DNA from: Alteromonas sp. 5E99-2
GTDB taxonomy: Bacteria; Pseudomonadota; Gammaproteobacteria; Enterobacterales; Alteromonadaceae
Direction of reading: 5' to 3'
Length of the DNA: 64,000 bases
Assembly: GCF_017368475.1 (NCBI RefSeq)
Contig: NZ_JAFNJE010000013.1
Coordinates: forward strand, 62,001-126,000
The position numbers and the translations under genes are program-made. The notes beneath the pieces were generated by a model. The model did not search any database. It saw only the letters and a list, made by a program, of their open reading frames with translations, and was not told the origin of the DNA. Numbering within the stretch: the first letter of the stretch is position 1; each line of letters opens with the position of its first letter. Shown here in pieces: positions 5,854-15,374 of this stretch.

Positions 5854-8298
5854 ATGGATCACAGCGTACACAACAAATTAGTTTCTTTCATATGGTCAAT
5901 TGCTGACGACTGCCTCCGTGACGTATACGTGCGTGGTAAATATCGTGACGTAATTTTGCCTATGGTTGTTCTTCGTAGATTAGATACTTTACTAGAACCA
6001 ACCAAAGAAGCAGTGCTTGCTGAAGTTAAATTTCAGTTAGAAGAGATGGAAGCAACGGAGCTTGACGATGCACCATTAACGGCTGAAACAGGTTATGTGT
6101 TTTACAACACTTCAAAGTGGACTTTAAAAAGCTTGTTCAGCACTGCTACAAACAATCAGCAGATATTATTGGCTAACTTTGAAGAATATCTAAATGGCTT
6201 CAGTGCCAATGTAAAAGAGATTGTCGAGTGCTTTAACCTTAAAGCACAAGTGCGCCATATGGCGGGTAAAGATGTATTACTCGATGTACTTGAAAAGTTT
6301 GTATCGCCTTATATTAATTTAACTCCGCACGACAAAGAAGACCCTGATGGTAATAAGCTTCCACCATTGTCGAATCTCGGCATGGGTTATGTTTTTGAAG
6401 AACTAATCAGAAAGTTTAATGAAGAAAACAATGAAGAGGCTGGTGAGCATTTCACGCCTCGTGAAGTTATTGAATTGATGATCCACTTACTGTTTGATCC
6501 GCTGAAAGGTAACTTGCCAGACCCATTAACCATTTATGATAGTGCGTGTGGTAGTGGCGGTATGCTTACTGAAGCGCAGAACTTTATAGAAGAAAAGTTT
6601 CCAATCGAAGGCACAAAACGCGATATTCACCTCTTTGGTAAAGAGATCAATGATGAGACTTACGCCATATGCAAGTCAGATATGATGATCAAAGGCAATA
6701 ACCCAGAAAATATTCGTGTTGGCTCTACGCTTTCAGTTGATGAGTTTGCAGGTAAAACCTTTGATTTTTCAGCACAAAACCCACCGTATGGCAAGAGCTG
6801 GGCCAGTGAACTAAAGAATATTAAAGATGGTTCAGATGTTATCGATCCGCGCTTTATCGTGGAGTTAGCTGATTATTGGGGTAACAAATCAAAAGTGGAT
6901 GCCACCCCTCGCTCTAGCGATGGGCAGTTGCTATTTTTGATGGAAGTTGTAAGTAAGATGAAGCGGCTAGATATTAGCCCACTGGGTTCTCGTGTGGCTT
7001 CTATTCATAATGGCTCCAGCTTATTTACAGGTGATGCAGGGTCTGGCGAGAGTAATATTCGCAGGTACATCATTGAAAACGATATGCTCGATGCCATAGT
7101 GCAACTACCAAACAATTTGTTCTATAACACGGGTATCACTACTTATATTTGGCTACTTAGCAATAACAAACCTGAGGAACGAAAAGGTAAAGTTCAGCTT
7201 ATTGATTCCAGTCTACTCTTTAAAAAATTGCGAAAGAATTTAGGTAACAAAAATTGTGAATTTTCGCCTGAGCATATTGCAGAGATTATGCAAACATACC
7301 TAAGTGCTGCCAATGTCGAGCGTAAGTTAAATGACAACAATGATCCTGTCGGTATTGCCGCGAAGGTTTTTGATAATAAAGACTTTGGTTACTACAAGGT
7401 AAATATTGATCGCCCAGATAGACGTTGCGCTCAGTTTCAAGAAGAACTTATAGCCCCACTGCGCTTTGATAAATCTCTACGAGAACCAATGGAATATTTG
7501 TTTAGCGAGTATGGCGACAAAGTATATGAAACAGGCTTCCTAAAAAAAATCGAAAATGACGTTATCATCTGGTGTGAAGACAAAAATGTAAGTTTAAATG
7601 CCAAAGCTAAAAGCAAACTGCTTGATACCAAACAGTGGCAAAAACTTAGAGAACTTGTAAATACGGCTAACCAATTAAAAGCTGCGTTTGAAAGTAAAAA
7701 ATTAAGTGGAAGCAATGACTTCAACAAATTTAAAGCCGATGTTGATGTAGAGTTAAAAACGCTAGAAATTAAACTTAGTGCCTCAGACAAGAAAGCGATT
7801 TTAGATGCCGTTAGTTGGTACGATGAAGATGCCGTAAAAGTAGTTAAGAAGGTTGTTAAATTTAAGCAAGATAAGTTTGATGAGCTATTACATCACTTAG
7901 GTTGTGAAGCGTCAGATTTGGCAGATTTTGGTTACTTTCCATCAACAGAGAGTGACGTTGAAGGTAAAAAATTAGAGTTTACTACGTATGAAACTAACTC
8001 TGATTTGCGTGATGTAGAGTCAGTACCGCTAACCTATCTTGAAGATAAAGACTCTAACAACAGCGAAATTCACCAATATTTCCTTGATGAAGTAAAACCT
8101 CATGTCGAAGATGCATGGATTAATTTAGACAGTACTAAAGTCGGTTACGAAATAAGTTTTAATAAATATTTTTATCGCCATAAGCCATTGCGTTCAATGA
8201 ATGAGGTGGCGTCAGATATTATTCAGCTTGAGCAAAAAGCTGAAGGACTGATTGCTGATATTCTAGGTGTTGATGTATCAAGAGTTCAGGGAGATTAG
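5854..8298 (+). CDS. hsdM: type I R-M DNA methyltransferase subunit HsdM (long form)
   Basis: This subunit methylates adenine in the target chosen by HsdS and is needed with HsdR for cleavage. An N-terminal helical HsdM domain (about 10-150) is followed by the N6-methyltransferase fold: FTPREV at 200-205, SAM-binding ACGSGG at 231-236 and catalytic NPPY at 309-312. At 814 residues it is far longer than the usual 500 or so. The extra 300 C-terminal residues are lysine/aspartate-rich, partly coiled-coil. The ribosome site is ATAGGAATAACA before ATG. It ends just before hsdS. Confidence 0.93.
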   Translation: MDHSVHNKLVSFIWSIADDCLRDVYVRGKYRDVILPMVVLRRLDTLLEPTKEAVLAEVKFQLEEMEATELDDAPLTAETGYVFYNTSKWTLKSLFSTATNNQQILLANFEEYLNGFSANVKEIVECFNLKAQVRHMAGKDVLLDVLEKFVSPYINLTPHDKEDPDGNKLPPLSNLGMGYVFEELIRKFNEENNEEAGEHFTPREVIELMIHLLFDPLKGNLPDPLTIYDSACGSGGMLTEAQNFIEEKFPIEGTKRDIHLFGKEINDETYAICKSDMMIKGNNPENIRVGSTLSVDEFAGKTFDFSAQNPPYGKSWASELKNIKDGSDVIDPRFIVELADYWGNKSKVDATPRSSDGQLLFLMEVVSKMKRLDISPLGSRVASIHNGSSLFTGDAGSGESNIRRYIIENDMLDAIVQLPNNLFYNTGITTYIWLLSNNKPEERKGKVQLIDSSLLFKKLRKNLGNKNCEFSPEHIAEIMQTYLSAANVERKLNDNNDPVGIAAKVFDNKDFGYYKVNIDRPDRRCAQFQEELIAPLRFDKSLREPMEYLFSEYGDKVYETGFLKKIENDVIIWCEDKNVSLNAKAKSKLLDTKQWQKLRELVNTANQLKAAFESKKLSGSNDFNKFKADVDVELKTLEIKLSASDKKAILDAVSWYDEDAVKVVKKVVKFKQDKFDELLHHLGCEASDLADFGYFPSTESDVEGKKLEFTTYETNSDLRDVESVPLTYLEDKDSNNSEIHQYFLDEVKPHVEDAWINLDSTKVGYEISFNKYFYRHKPLRSMNEVASDIIQLEQKAEGLIADILGVDVSRVQGD

Positions 8299-8299
8299 A

Positions 8300-9625
8300 G
8301 TGATCGATTTAGCGAATGTACCTAAATATAAATCTTATAAAGAGTCTGGTGAAGAATGGATTGGAAGTATACCTACTAATTGGGAATTGGTTCCTATCAG
8401 GGCAATATTCAAGTTCCGAAATGAGAAAAATGATCCTGTAAAAACTGAAAACATCTTATCATTGTCTATTGCACATGGTGTAACTGAGTACTCTGAAGAG
8501 GGCCGAGGAGGCAATAAAAGAAAAGATGATTTGTCAGCTTACAAAATAGCACATCCGAAAGATATTGTTATGAACAGCATGAATGTTATTGTTGGAGCTG
8601 TGGGGATGTCAAAATACTATGGTGCGATTAGTCCAGTGTATTATGCACTTTATACTCAAAAAGATGATGCTCTTGTTGAGTATTATGAAAAGATTTTTTT
8701 AAACGAGGGCTTTCAAAGAGGGCTGTTAAAATTCGGCAAAGGGATTCTTATAAAACTTAGTGGTACTGGGAAATTAAATACAATTCGCATGAAGGTTTCT
8801 ACTAATGATTTAAAGACGCTTTACTTTCCCAAACCTCCAATAGCAGAGCAAAAGCTTATATATAGCTTTTTAGAAAACAAAATATCGCAAATAGATGAAG
8901 CGATTGGTATAAAAAAACGGCAGATTGAACTTCTCAAAGAGCGTAGCCAAGTTATTATTCAAAATGCTGTCACTCAGGGTTTAGAGCCTTCAACTTTGAA
9001 GAAAGAATCTGGAATTCAATGGCTAGGTGAGATTCCTTCTCACTGGAAAATCGCTCTGGCAAAGCATTCACTACAAAAACTAGAAAGGCCACGTAAGCAA
9101 AATGGCGATACCGTAATTTGTTCAAATCATGGATGTACAAAGTTATTAGGTGATGTCAATCAAGGGTTAGTTTCATTAACGCAACATGATTATCAAGGAG
9201 TTAATGAAGGAGATCTTTTAGTTCATGGAATGGATGCATGGCATGGTGCAATTGCAATATCAAAGCATTCTGGTGACTGTACTTCTGTCGTCCATGTCTG
9301 TGATAGCAAGCACAATAAAGGGTTTATTGCATACTTTCTTAAAATGTTAGCGATTATGAACGTTTATAAAGTCATTTCTAACGGAGTAAGGCAAAACACT
9401 AGTGACTTTAGGAGCTGGTCAAAATTTGGAGATATTGAAATCCTCATCCCACCAAGGGATGAACAAGACGCTATTGAATCTTTTCTTGATCAACAAATTA
9501 GCAAGACTGAACAAGCAATTTCATTAGCTGAACAACAAATCATCAAGCTGAAAGAATATAAAGCAACTTTAATAGATAAAGCTGTTACGGGAAAAATCAA
9601 AGTTCCGGGTGTCATTGAAGGATAA
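8300..9625 (+). CDS. hsdS: type I R-M specificity subunit HsdS
   Basis: Recognises the split DNA target for the methyltransferase and nuclease. About 441 residues with the classic two-fold repeat. Target domain 1 begins after ESGEEWIGSIPTNWE and ends at PPIAEQKLIYSFLENKISQID. Target domain 2 begins at ESGIQWLGEIPSHWK and ends at PPRDEQDAIESFLDQQISK. Each is followed by a coiled-coil spacer. I chose GTG 8300, one base after the hsdM stop, because AGGGAG at 8288-8293 is well placed; an in-frame extension to 8267 would lie inside hsdM. Confidence 0.9.
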   Translation: MIDLANVPKYKSYKESGEEWIGSIPTNWELVPIRAIFKFRNEKNDPVKTENILSLSIAHGVTEYSEEGRGGNKRKDDLSAYKIAHPKDIVMNSMNVIVGAVGMSKYYGAISPVYYALYTQKDDALVEYYEKIFLNEGFQRGLLKFGKGILIKLSGTGKLNTIRMKVSTNDLKTLYFPKPPIAEQKLIYSFLENKISQIDEAIGIKKRQIELLKERSQVIIQNAVTQGLEPSTLKKESGIQWLGEIPSHWKIALAKHSLQKLERPRKQNGDTVICSNHGCTKLLGDVNQGLVSLTQHDYQGVNEGDLLVHGMDAWHGAIAISKHSGDCTSVVHVCDSKHNKGFIAYFLKMLAIMNVYKVISNGVRQNTSDFRSWSKFGDIEILIPPRDEQDAIESFLDQQISKTEQAISLAEQQIIKLKEYKATLIDKAVTGKIKVPGVIEG

Positions 9626-9644
9626 AAGTAAAAGGATAATTAAC

Positions 9645-11486
9645 GTGAATCAGCAAATAGAAAATCGCATAGAAGCAAATGACACGAGCATTAATAGCTT
9701 ACTCAAAGGGCAAAAGTTTTACATAGACTATTTCCAGCGGGAATACCGCTGGGGAGAGTCTCATATAAAAACCTTAGTAGAAGACTTAACTAATACCTTT
9801 TTAAAGTCATACAAAGACGGTGACGCACCAGAAGCTGTGGGCAGTTACCAAAGTTATTACTTAGGACCTGTTGTCTTTAGTATTAACCCAGAAACGGCTA
9901 AAAAATCGATTATTGACGGACAGCAGCGTATTACTTCAATCACTCTATTGCTGATTTATCTAAATAATCGCCAAAAAGACTTTGATGATGACGATAAAGT
10001 TCAAATTGCCGATCTAATTTTCTCTGTTAAGCATCGTGTTAAATCTTTTAATATGACTGATGAAAATCGTGAGCCTTGCTTAAAGTCACTCTTTGAAACA
10101 GGCGATTACTCATTGCAAGATGATGACGATGAAACAGTCGAAAATATGCTTAATCGCTATCTAGATATTGATAGTTGTTTTCCTGAAGAAATTGACGAAA
10201 AAGCACTGCCATTTTTCATTGACTGGTTTATTGAGAACGTTGTTGTTATCGAAATTAAAGCCTATTCAGATGAGAATGCTTACACCATCTTTGAAACCAT
10301 GAATGACCGTGGTTTAAACCTTACATCAACTGAGATGCTCAAGGGGTACGTGTTATCAAAGATCACTGATAGAAAGCAACGTAACGAAATAAATGATGTT
10401 TGGAAAACTGCGATACAGTCGTTGCATCAAATCGACAAAAATGCCGATCAAAGCTTTTTCCATGCATGGTTCCGTGGTCACTACGCTAATAGTATTCGCC
10501 CCGGTAAAGCTGGCTCAGAAAATCAAGATTTTGAATTAATCGGTTCTCGTTTTCACAATTGGTTTAAAGACAATCACCTAGAATTATTTGAATTAGAAAG
10601 TTCGAATGACTTTTATCAGTTCTTCAAAGTACAGTTTCCATTCTATGTAAAGTGGTACTTGGCCTACAAAGAAGCCAGTAAGCAATATACACCTGCGCTT
10701 GCTCATATCCATTATGTGAAAAATTGGGGAATAGCTGACTCACTACAAGAGCCAATGATCTTGGCACCAATTTGTGTGGGTGATGATGAAACCACTATTA
10801 AAGCCAAATTAAATGCGACTGCTAAGTACATAGAAACGTTTACGGTTCGCAGAAGCGTGAATTACAAGAAGTTTGGTCAAACTGCTATCAAGTACACCAT
10901 GTTCAATATTATCAAGGCTGTGCGTAGTAATGAGTTGAATAAGCTTATCGAAAACTATCAGCATTTTGCTGGTGACATTCCGCAAAAATGGGATGCAGTG
11001 GAGCAATTTAGATTGCACGGCATGAATAGAAAGTTTGTTAAGCACCTTCTTTGCCGCATCAGTAGTTATGTTGATGGTTTAGTGGGTAAAGATATTAGTT
11101 ACACGCAGTACTTTGCACCCAAAGGCAAGCCGTTTGAAATAGAGCATATTTGGGCCGACAAGTTTGAAGAACACAAAGACGAATTTGAACAAATTACCGA
11201 TTTTCAAACATGGCGAAACAACATTGGTGCATTGATTCTGTTGCCGCAAGGCACTAATCAGTCATTTAACAGTGATAAGTATTCAGACAAACGTGACCAC
11301 TACATCAAAGAAAATACCTATGCTCAAACCCTTCATGAGAAGTACTACGAGAAAAACCCTAACTTCTTAAAACCTGAGCAAGTGAAGGCTATAGGATTCA
11401 AATCACATAAAGACTTTCTTAAAGATGATATAGCAGAAAGAAATAAAGTGGTTCAGCGTATTTGCGAACAAATTTGGGATTTTTAG
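9645..11486 (+). CDS. DUF262/DUF1524 protein (GmrSD-like)
   Basis: This 613-residue protein joins an N-terminal DUF262 ParB-like nucleotidase fold with a C-terminal DUF1524 HNH-type nuclease. DUF262 signs are EYRW at 33-36, DGQQR at 91-95 and FETMNDRGLNL at 217-227. The DUF1524 part has EIEHIW around His501 and WRNNIGALILLP near 523-534. This matches GmrSD, a type IV enzyme that cuts modified phage DNA. It lies between hsdS and hsdR, so it may cover phages whose modified DNA escapes the type I enzyme (inference). I chose GTG 9645 because AAAAGGA lies upstream; the frame itself extends back to 9609 inside hsdS. Confidence 0.88.
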   Translation: MNQQIENRIEANDTSINSLLKGQKFYIDYFQREYRWGESHIKTLVEDLTNTFLKSYKDGDAPEAVGSYQSYYLGPVVFSINPETAKKSIIDGQQRITSITLLLIYLNNRQKDFDDDDKVQIADLIFSVKHRVKSFNMTDENREPCLKSLFETGDYSLQDDDDETVENMLNRYLDIDSCFPEEIDEKALPFFIDWFIENVVVIEIKAYSDENAYTIFETMNDRGLNLTSTEMLKGYVLSKITDRKQRNEINDVWKTAIQSLHQIDKNADQSFFHAWFRGHYANSIRPGKAGSENQDFELIGSRFHNWFKDNHLELFELESSNDFYQFFKVQFPFYVKWYLAYKEASKQYTPALAHIHYVKNWGIADSLQEPMILAPICVGDDETTIKAKLNATAKYIETFTVRRSVNYKKFGQTAIKYTMFNIIKAVRSNELNKLIENYQHFAGDIPQKWDAVEQFRLHGMNRKFVKHLLCRISSYVDGLVGKDISYTQYFAPKGKPFEIEHIWADKFEEHKDEFEQITDFQTWRNNIGALILLPQGTNQSFNSDKYSDKRDHYIKENTYAQTLHEKYYEKNPNFLKPEQVKAIGFKSHKDFLKDDIAERNKVVQRICEQIWDF

Positions 11487-11495
11487 GGAAGAAGT

Positions 11496-14400
11496 ATGGT
11501 TAGTCAAACAAACGAACAAGCATTAGAGGCTGCGATAGAAAAAGCATTAACGGGAACTTGCCTAGAAGACATTAAAGCAGGTGTGCAAGAAGCTGCACCT
11601 GATTTTGGCAACAAGTTTTATAAGCTTGGTCAACCAACTGATTTTGATATGCATTATGCGTTAGACACGAACTTTTTCTGGCAGTTCTTAGAAACTACGC
11701 AAGAAGAAGAGCTAGAAAAGCTAAAACGCAATAGCCCTAATGATTGGCAGCGTAAAGTACTTGAACGTTTTGACCGACTGATAAAAAAGCACGGCATATT
11801 ACACCTATTAAAAAAAGGCTTAAGTGTTGATGACGCGCATTTAAACTTAATGTATCCAGCTCCGCTAGCAAGTAGCAGTGACAAAGTTCATCAGAACTTT
11901 GCGGCAAATATATTCAGCGCAACTCGACAGCTTCATTATTCAAAAGCAAACCCGCTTCAAGAAATAGACATGGTGCTGTTCATCAATGGTATTCCATTAA
12001 TAACCTTAGAGCTTAAGAATGCATGGACAGGGCAAACAGCGCGATATCACGGTCAAAAGCAGTATCGTAATGATAGAGATATAACTCAACCGTTACTGCA
12101 ATTTGGTAGGTGCTTAGTTCATATGGCGGTTGATACCGATGAAGTGTATATGACCACCAAGCTTGCAGGTAAAAGTACTTTCTTCTTGCCATTCAATAAA
12201 GGTAATGGTCATGGACAAGGTAATCCGCCAAATATGTTTGGTCATAAGACTTCATATCTATGGGAAGAAGTATTTACCAAAGAAAGTTTGGCTAACATTA
12301 TTCAGCATTTTGTCCGCTTAGATGGCTCAAGCAAAGATGATCTCAAAAAGCGCACACTTTTCTTCCCTCGTTATCATCAAATGGATGTTGTTCGTAAGTT
12401 AGTAAACCATGCCGCCACGCATGGCGTGGGACAAACCTATCTTATTCAACATTCGGCTGGCTCTGGTAAGTCTAATTCTATAACGTGGGCTGCGTATCAG
12501 CTTATTGAAACTTACCCACACTCATCAGATGTACCGGGAAGTAGAGGCGTAGAGCAGCCATTATTTGATTCGGTGATTGTTGTAACGGACAGAAGGCTTT
12601 TAGATAAACAACTAAGAGATAATATTAAAGAATTCTCTGAAGTTAAGAATATTGTAGCTCCCGCTTTTAAATCATCAGAACTAAAGTCAGCACTCGAAAA
12701 TGGTAAGAAGATCATTATCACTACAATTCAGAAGTTCCCATTTATCATTGATGGTATCAGTGATTTAAGTGATAAACGTTTTGCTGTGATCATTGATGAA
12801 GCGCATAGCTCCCAGTCAGGTTCTGCTCATGACAACATGAACCGGGCTATGGGTAAATCTGAAATAGAAGAAGTTGAGGACGCTCAAGATAAAGTACTTC
12901 AAGCTATGCGCTCAAGAAAGATGCGAGGTAACGCATCTTACTTAGCATTCACTGCAACACCTAAAAACAGTACCTTAGAGAAATTCGGACAGCAGCAAGA
13001 AGACGGTAGTTTTAAGCCATTCCATCTGTATTCAATGAAACAAGCGATTGAGGAAGGCTTTATTCTTGATGTAATAGCGAATTATACCACTTATAAAAGT
13101 TATTATGAGATTGAAAAGTCAATTCAGGACAACCCTGAATTCGATACTAAGAAAGCTCAGAAACGACTACGTGCATACGTAGAGACTAGTCAGCAAACCA
13201 TCGATACCAAAGCTGAAATCATGCTTGAGCACTTTATACCGCATGTTGTGAATAGCAAAAAGCTTAAAGGTAAAGCTAAAGGGATGGTTGTTACTCAAAA
13301 TATAGAAACAGCTATTCGTTATTACAAAGCGATAACTAGACAGCTTGAGCAACAAGGCAATCCATTTAAGGCCGTTATTGCATTTTCTGGAACCAAAGAA
13401 GTTGACGGTATTGAATATACTGAAGCAGATATGAATGGTTTTCCAGAAGGAGAGACCAAAGATAAATTTGATACAGATGAATATCGCTTACTGGTCGTCG
13501 CTAATAAGTATTTAACAGGCTTTGATCAGCCAAAACTGTGCGCAATGTACGTTGATAAAAAGTTAGCGAGTGTACTTTGTGTTCAAACGTTGTCACGTCT
13601 AAACCGCTCAGCACCTAAGTTTGGCAAAAAGACAGAGGATCTGTTTGTGCTAGATTTCTTTAATAGTGTTGATGATATTAAAACATCATTTGACCCATTC
13701 TACACTTCAACAACGTTATCAGAAGCTACTGACATCAATGTATTGCATGAGTTGAAAGATTCGATGGATGATGTTGGTGTTTACGAATGGTATGAAGTTG
13801 AAGACTTTATTAAACGTTATTTTAACAATGAAGATGCTCAAACGCTTAGCCCAATCATCGATAGCGCTGCGAATCGTTTTAATTACGAATTAGAGCTTGA
13901 AGACGAAGATAAAGTTGATTTCAAAGTAAAAGCTAAACAGTTCGTGAAAATCTACGGGCAGATGGCTTCAATCATGCCATATGAGATTGTTGCATGGGAA
14001 AAACTGTTTTGGTTTTTAAAATTCTTAATACCAAAACTTATTGTTAAAGACCCTGACTCTGAAGCGCTTGATGAATTATTAGAGTCCGTTGACTTAAGTT
14101 CCTATGGCCTTCAGCGGGTTAAGTTGAATTATGGTATTGGACTTAATGCAGAAGAAACAGAGTTAACACCACAGAACCCTAATCCTCGTGGAGTGCATGG
14201 CGGTGAAGAGGAGCGAGATCCGCTAGACGATATCATCAAGAACTTTAACGAAAGATGGTTCCAAGGCTGGAGTGCAACTCCAGAGGAACAGAAAGTTAAA
14301 TTTATTAATATTGCAGAAAGTATTAAGCAGCATCCTGATTTTGAAGCTAAATACCAAAACAACCCTGATCCACATAACCGAGAACTAGCATTCGAAAAAA

Positions 14401-14522
14401 TGCTGAAAGAGGTAATGTTGGCTAGGCGTAAAGATGAGCTGGAACTTTACAAGCTTTTTGCTGGAGATCCCGCTTTTAAAGCATCTTGGATGCAAAGTAT
14501 GCAGCGAACAGTTGGTTTATAG
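11496..14522 (+). CDS. hsdR: type I R-M restriction/translocase subunit HsdR
   Basis: Cuts unmodified DNA after ATP-driven translocation. The 1008 residues hold, in order: the PD-(D/E)XK nuclease with D158 and LELK (E172, K174); helicase motor domains with Walker A AGSGKS (321-326), DEAH (434-437), FTATP near 485 and the QTLSRLNR arginine-finger motif; and a C-terminal helical region that docks on the methyltransferase. It starts at ATG 11496 with GGGAAG upstream, nine bases after the DUF262 gene, so all five genes from 4937 read one way. All key residues are present. Confidence 0.93.
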   Translation: MVSQTNEQALEAAIEKALTGTCLEDIKAGVQEAAPDFGNKFYKLGQPTDFDMHYALDTNFFWQFLETTQEEELEKLKRNSPNDWQRKVLERFDRLIKKHGILHLLKKGLSVDDAHLNLMYPAPLASSSDKVHQNFAANIFSATRQLHYSKANPLQEIDMVLFINGIPLITLELKNAWTGQTARYHGQKQYRNDRDITQPLLQFGRCLVHMAVDTDEVYMTTKLAGKSTFFLPFNKGNGHGQGNPPNMFGHKTSYLWEEVFTKESLANIIQHFVRLDGSSKDDLKKRTLFFPRYHQMDVVRKLVNHAATHGVGQTYLIQHSAGSGKSNSITWAAYQLIETYPHSSDVPGSRGVEQPLFDSVIVVTDRRLLDKQLRDNIKEFSEVKNIVAPAFKSSELKSALENGKKIIITTIQKFPFIIDGISDLSDKRFAVIIDEAHSSQSGSAHDNMNRAMGKSEIEEVEDAQDKVLQAMRSRKMRGNASYLAFTATPKNSTLEKFGQQQEDGSFKPFHLYSMKQAIEEGFILDVIANYTTYKSYYEIEKSIQDNPEFDTKKAQKRLRAYVETSQQTIDTKAEIMLEHFIPHVVNSKKLKGKAKGMVVTQNIETAIRYYKAITRQLEQQGNPFKAVIAFSGTKEVDGIEYTEADMNGFPEGETKDKFDTDEYRLLVVANKYLTGFDQPKLCAMYVDKKLASVLCVQTLSRLNRSAPKFGKKTEDLFVLDFFNSVDDIKTSFDPFYTSTTLSEATDINVLHELKDSMDDVGVYEWYEVEDFIKRYFNNEDAQTLSPIIDSAANRFNYELELEDEDKVDFKVKAKQFVKIYGQMASIMPYEIVAWEKLFWFLKFLIPKLIVKDPDSEALDELLESVDLSSYGLQRVKLNYGIGLNAEETELTPQNPNPRGVHGGEEERDPLDDIIKNFNERWFQGWSATPEEQKVKFINIAESIKQHPDFEAKYQNNPDPHNRELAFEKMLKEVMLARRKDELELYKLFAGDPAFKASWMQSMQRTVGL

Positions 14523-14625
14523 AAATAACAGAAAATAGGCGGTATTAGTTTTTTACTGCTGATCAAATATCTGAATCTCAAAAGTGTTAGTTGAATATTC
14601 ACGACAATTTATCTTTGCCACATGG

Positions 14626-14726
14626 TGAACGAAATTCACTGCTTAATTTCGTTCATGAACGAAACTATATATTTGACTTTCGTACACTCTTATTATAAGG
14701 TGTACGAAAGTTATAGGTTTCGTACA
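14626..14726. promoter_or_regulatory. resolvase binding-site array and promoter
   Basis: Six copies of the half-site TGWACGAAA or its complement occur in 100 bp: 14626-14634, 14647-14655, 14656-14664, 14678-14686, 14701-14709 and 14718-14726. They form a 10-bp inverted repeat (14627-14636/14645-14654), the perfect palindrome TTTCGTTCATGAACGAAA (14647-14664), and 11-bp arms at 14677-14687/14700-14710. TTGACT (14673-14678) and TATAAG (14694-14699) form a promoter inside the array. The layout fits a res recombination site that also autoregulates the resolvase gene. Confidence 0.65.
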
Positions 14727-14727
14727 T

Positions 14728-15312
14728 ATGAAAGTTGGATTTGCAAGAGTATCTACTAAAGAACAAGATTTAAATATTCAGCTTAAGCATTTAGCTGACT
14801 TTGGCTGTGAAAAAATATTCCACGGTAAACAATCTGGCGCATCTCTTGAAAATGATGGTAAATTAAAAGAATTAGTAGACTTTATCCGTGAGGGAGATGA
14901 AGTCATTGTTACTCGCCTTGATCGCCTTGGGCGATCATTAAAGACTATTTTGGATGCCATCGATAATATTCACTTGAAAGGAGCGTGCCTCAACATAATT
15001 GATGGTTCACTTAATACGAGTAATGACAATCCATTTTCAAATGCAATGATCAACTTATGCGGAGTTTTCGCTCAACTTGAGCGAGATCTTATAAAGGCTA
15101 GAACAGCAGAAGGGCGTGCTGAAGCCAAAGCTAAAGGGCAGCACCTTGGACGAACACCTGCGTTATCTGATAAACAAGCAAAAGAATTATTAAAGGATAA
15201 GCAGAATGGCGAGTCAATCGCAGCTCTAGCTCGCAAGTATGGTGTAGGTAGGCCTACCGTGCATCGGACGTTAGATAGAATGGGATATCAGAGCAATCAA
15301 TTGGACAAGTGA
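14728..15312 (+). CDS. serine recombinase (resolvase/invertase family)
   Basis: A 194-residue small serine recombinase. The catalytic domain begins KVGFARVSTKEQ with nucleophile Ser9, followed by the conserved arginine block VTRLDRLGRS and the E helix ending AQLERDLIKARTAEGRAEAKAKG. A C-terminal helix-turn-helix (about 150-185, SIAALARKYGVGRPTVHRTL) binds the half-sites. It resembles Tn3-type resolvases and Pin/Hin invertases. The ATG is immediately preceded by the last half-site TTTCGTACA, with no clear ribosome site, so translation may be leaderless or weak. It marks a mobile junction between the R-M operon and the next module. Confidence 0.9.
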   Translation: MKVGFARVSTKEQDLNIQLKHLADFGCEKIFHGKQSGASLENDGKLKELVDFIREGDEVIVTRLDRLGRSLKTILDAIDNIHLKGACLNIIDGSLNTSNDNPFSNAMINLCGVFAQLERDLIKARTAEGRAEAKAKGQHLGRTPALSDKQAKELLKDKQNGESIAALARKYGVGRPTVHRTLDRMGYQSNQLDK

Positions 15313-15374
15313 TGATATTGAAAATAGGGATATTTACCCCACTTGGTAAAGTAAAGGAATAAGAATTAATATAA

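Noticed and set aside
7437-7790. Minus-strand frame of 117 codons within hsdM
   Set aside because: Ser/Leu-rich antisense shadow of a well-supported gene, no ribosome site.
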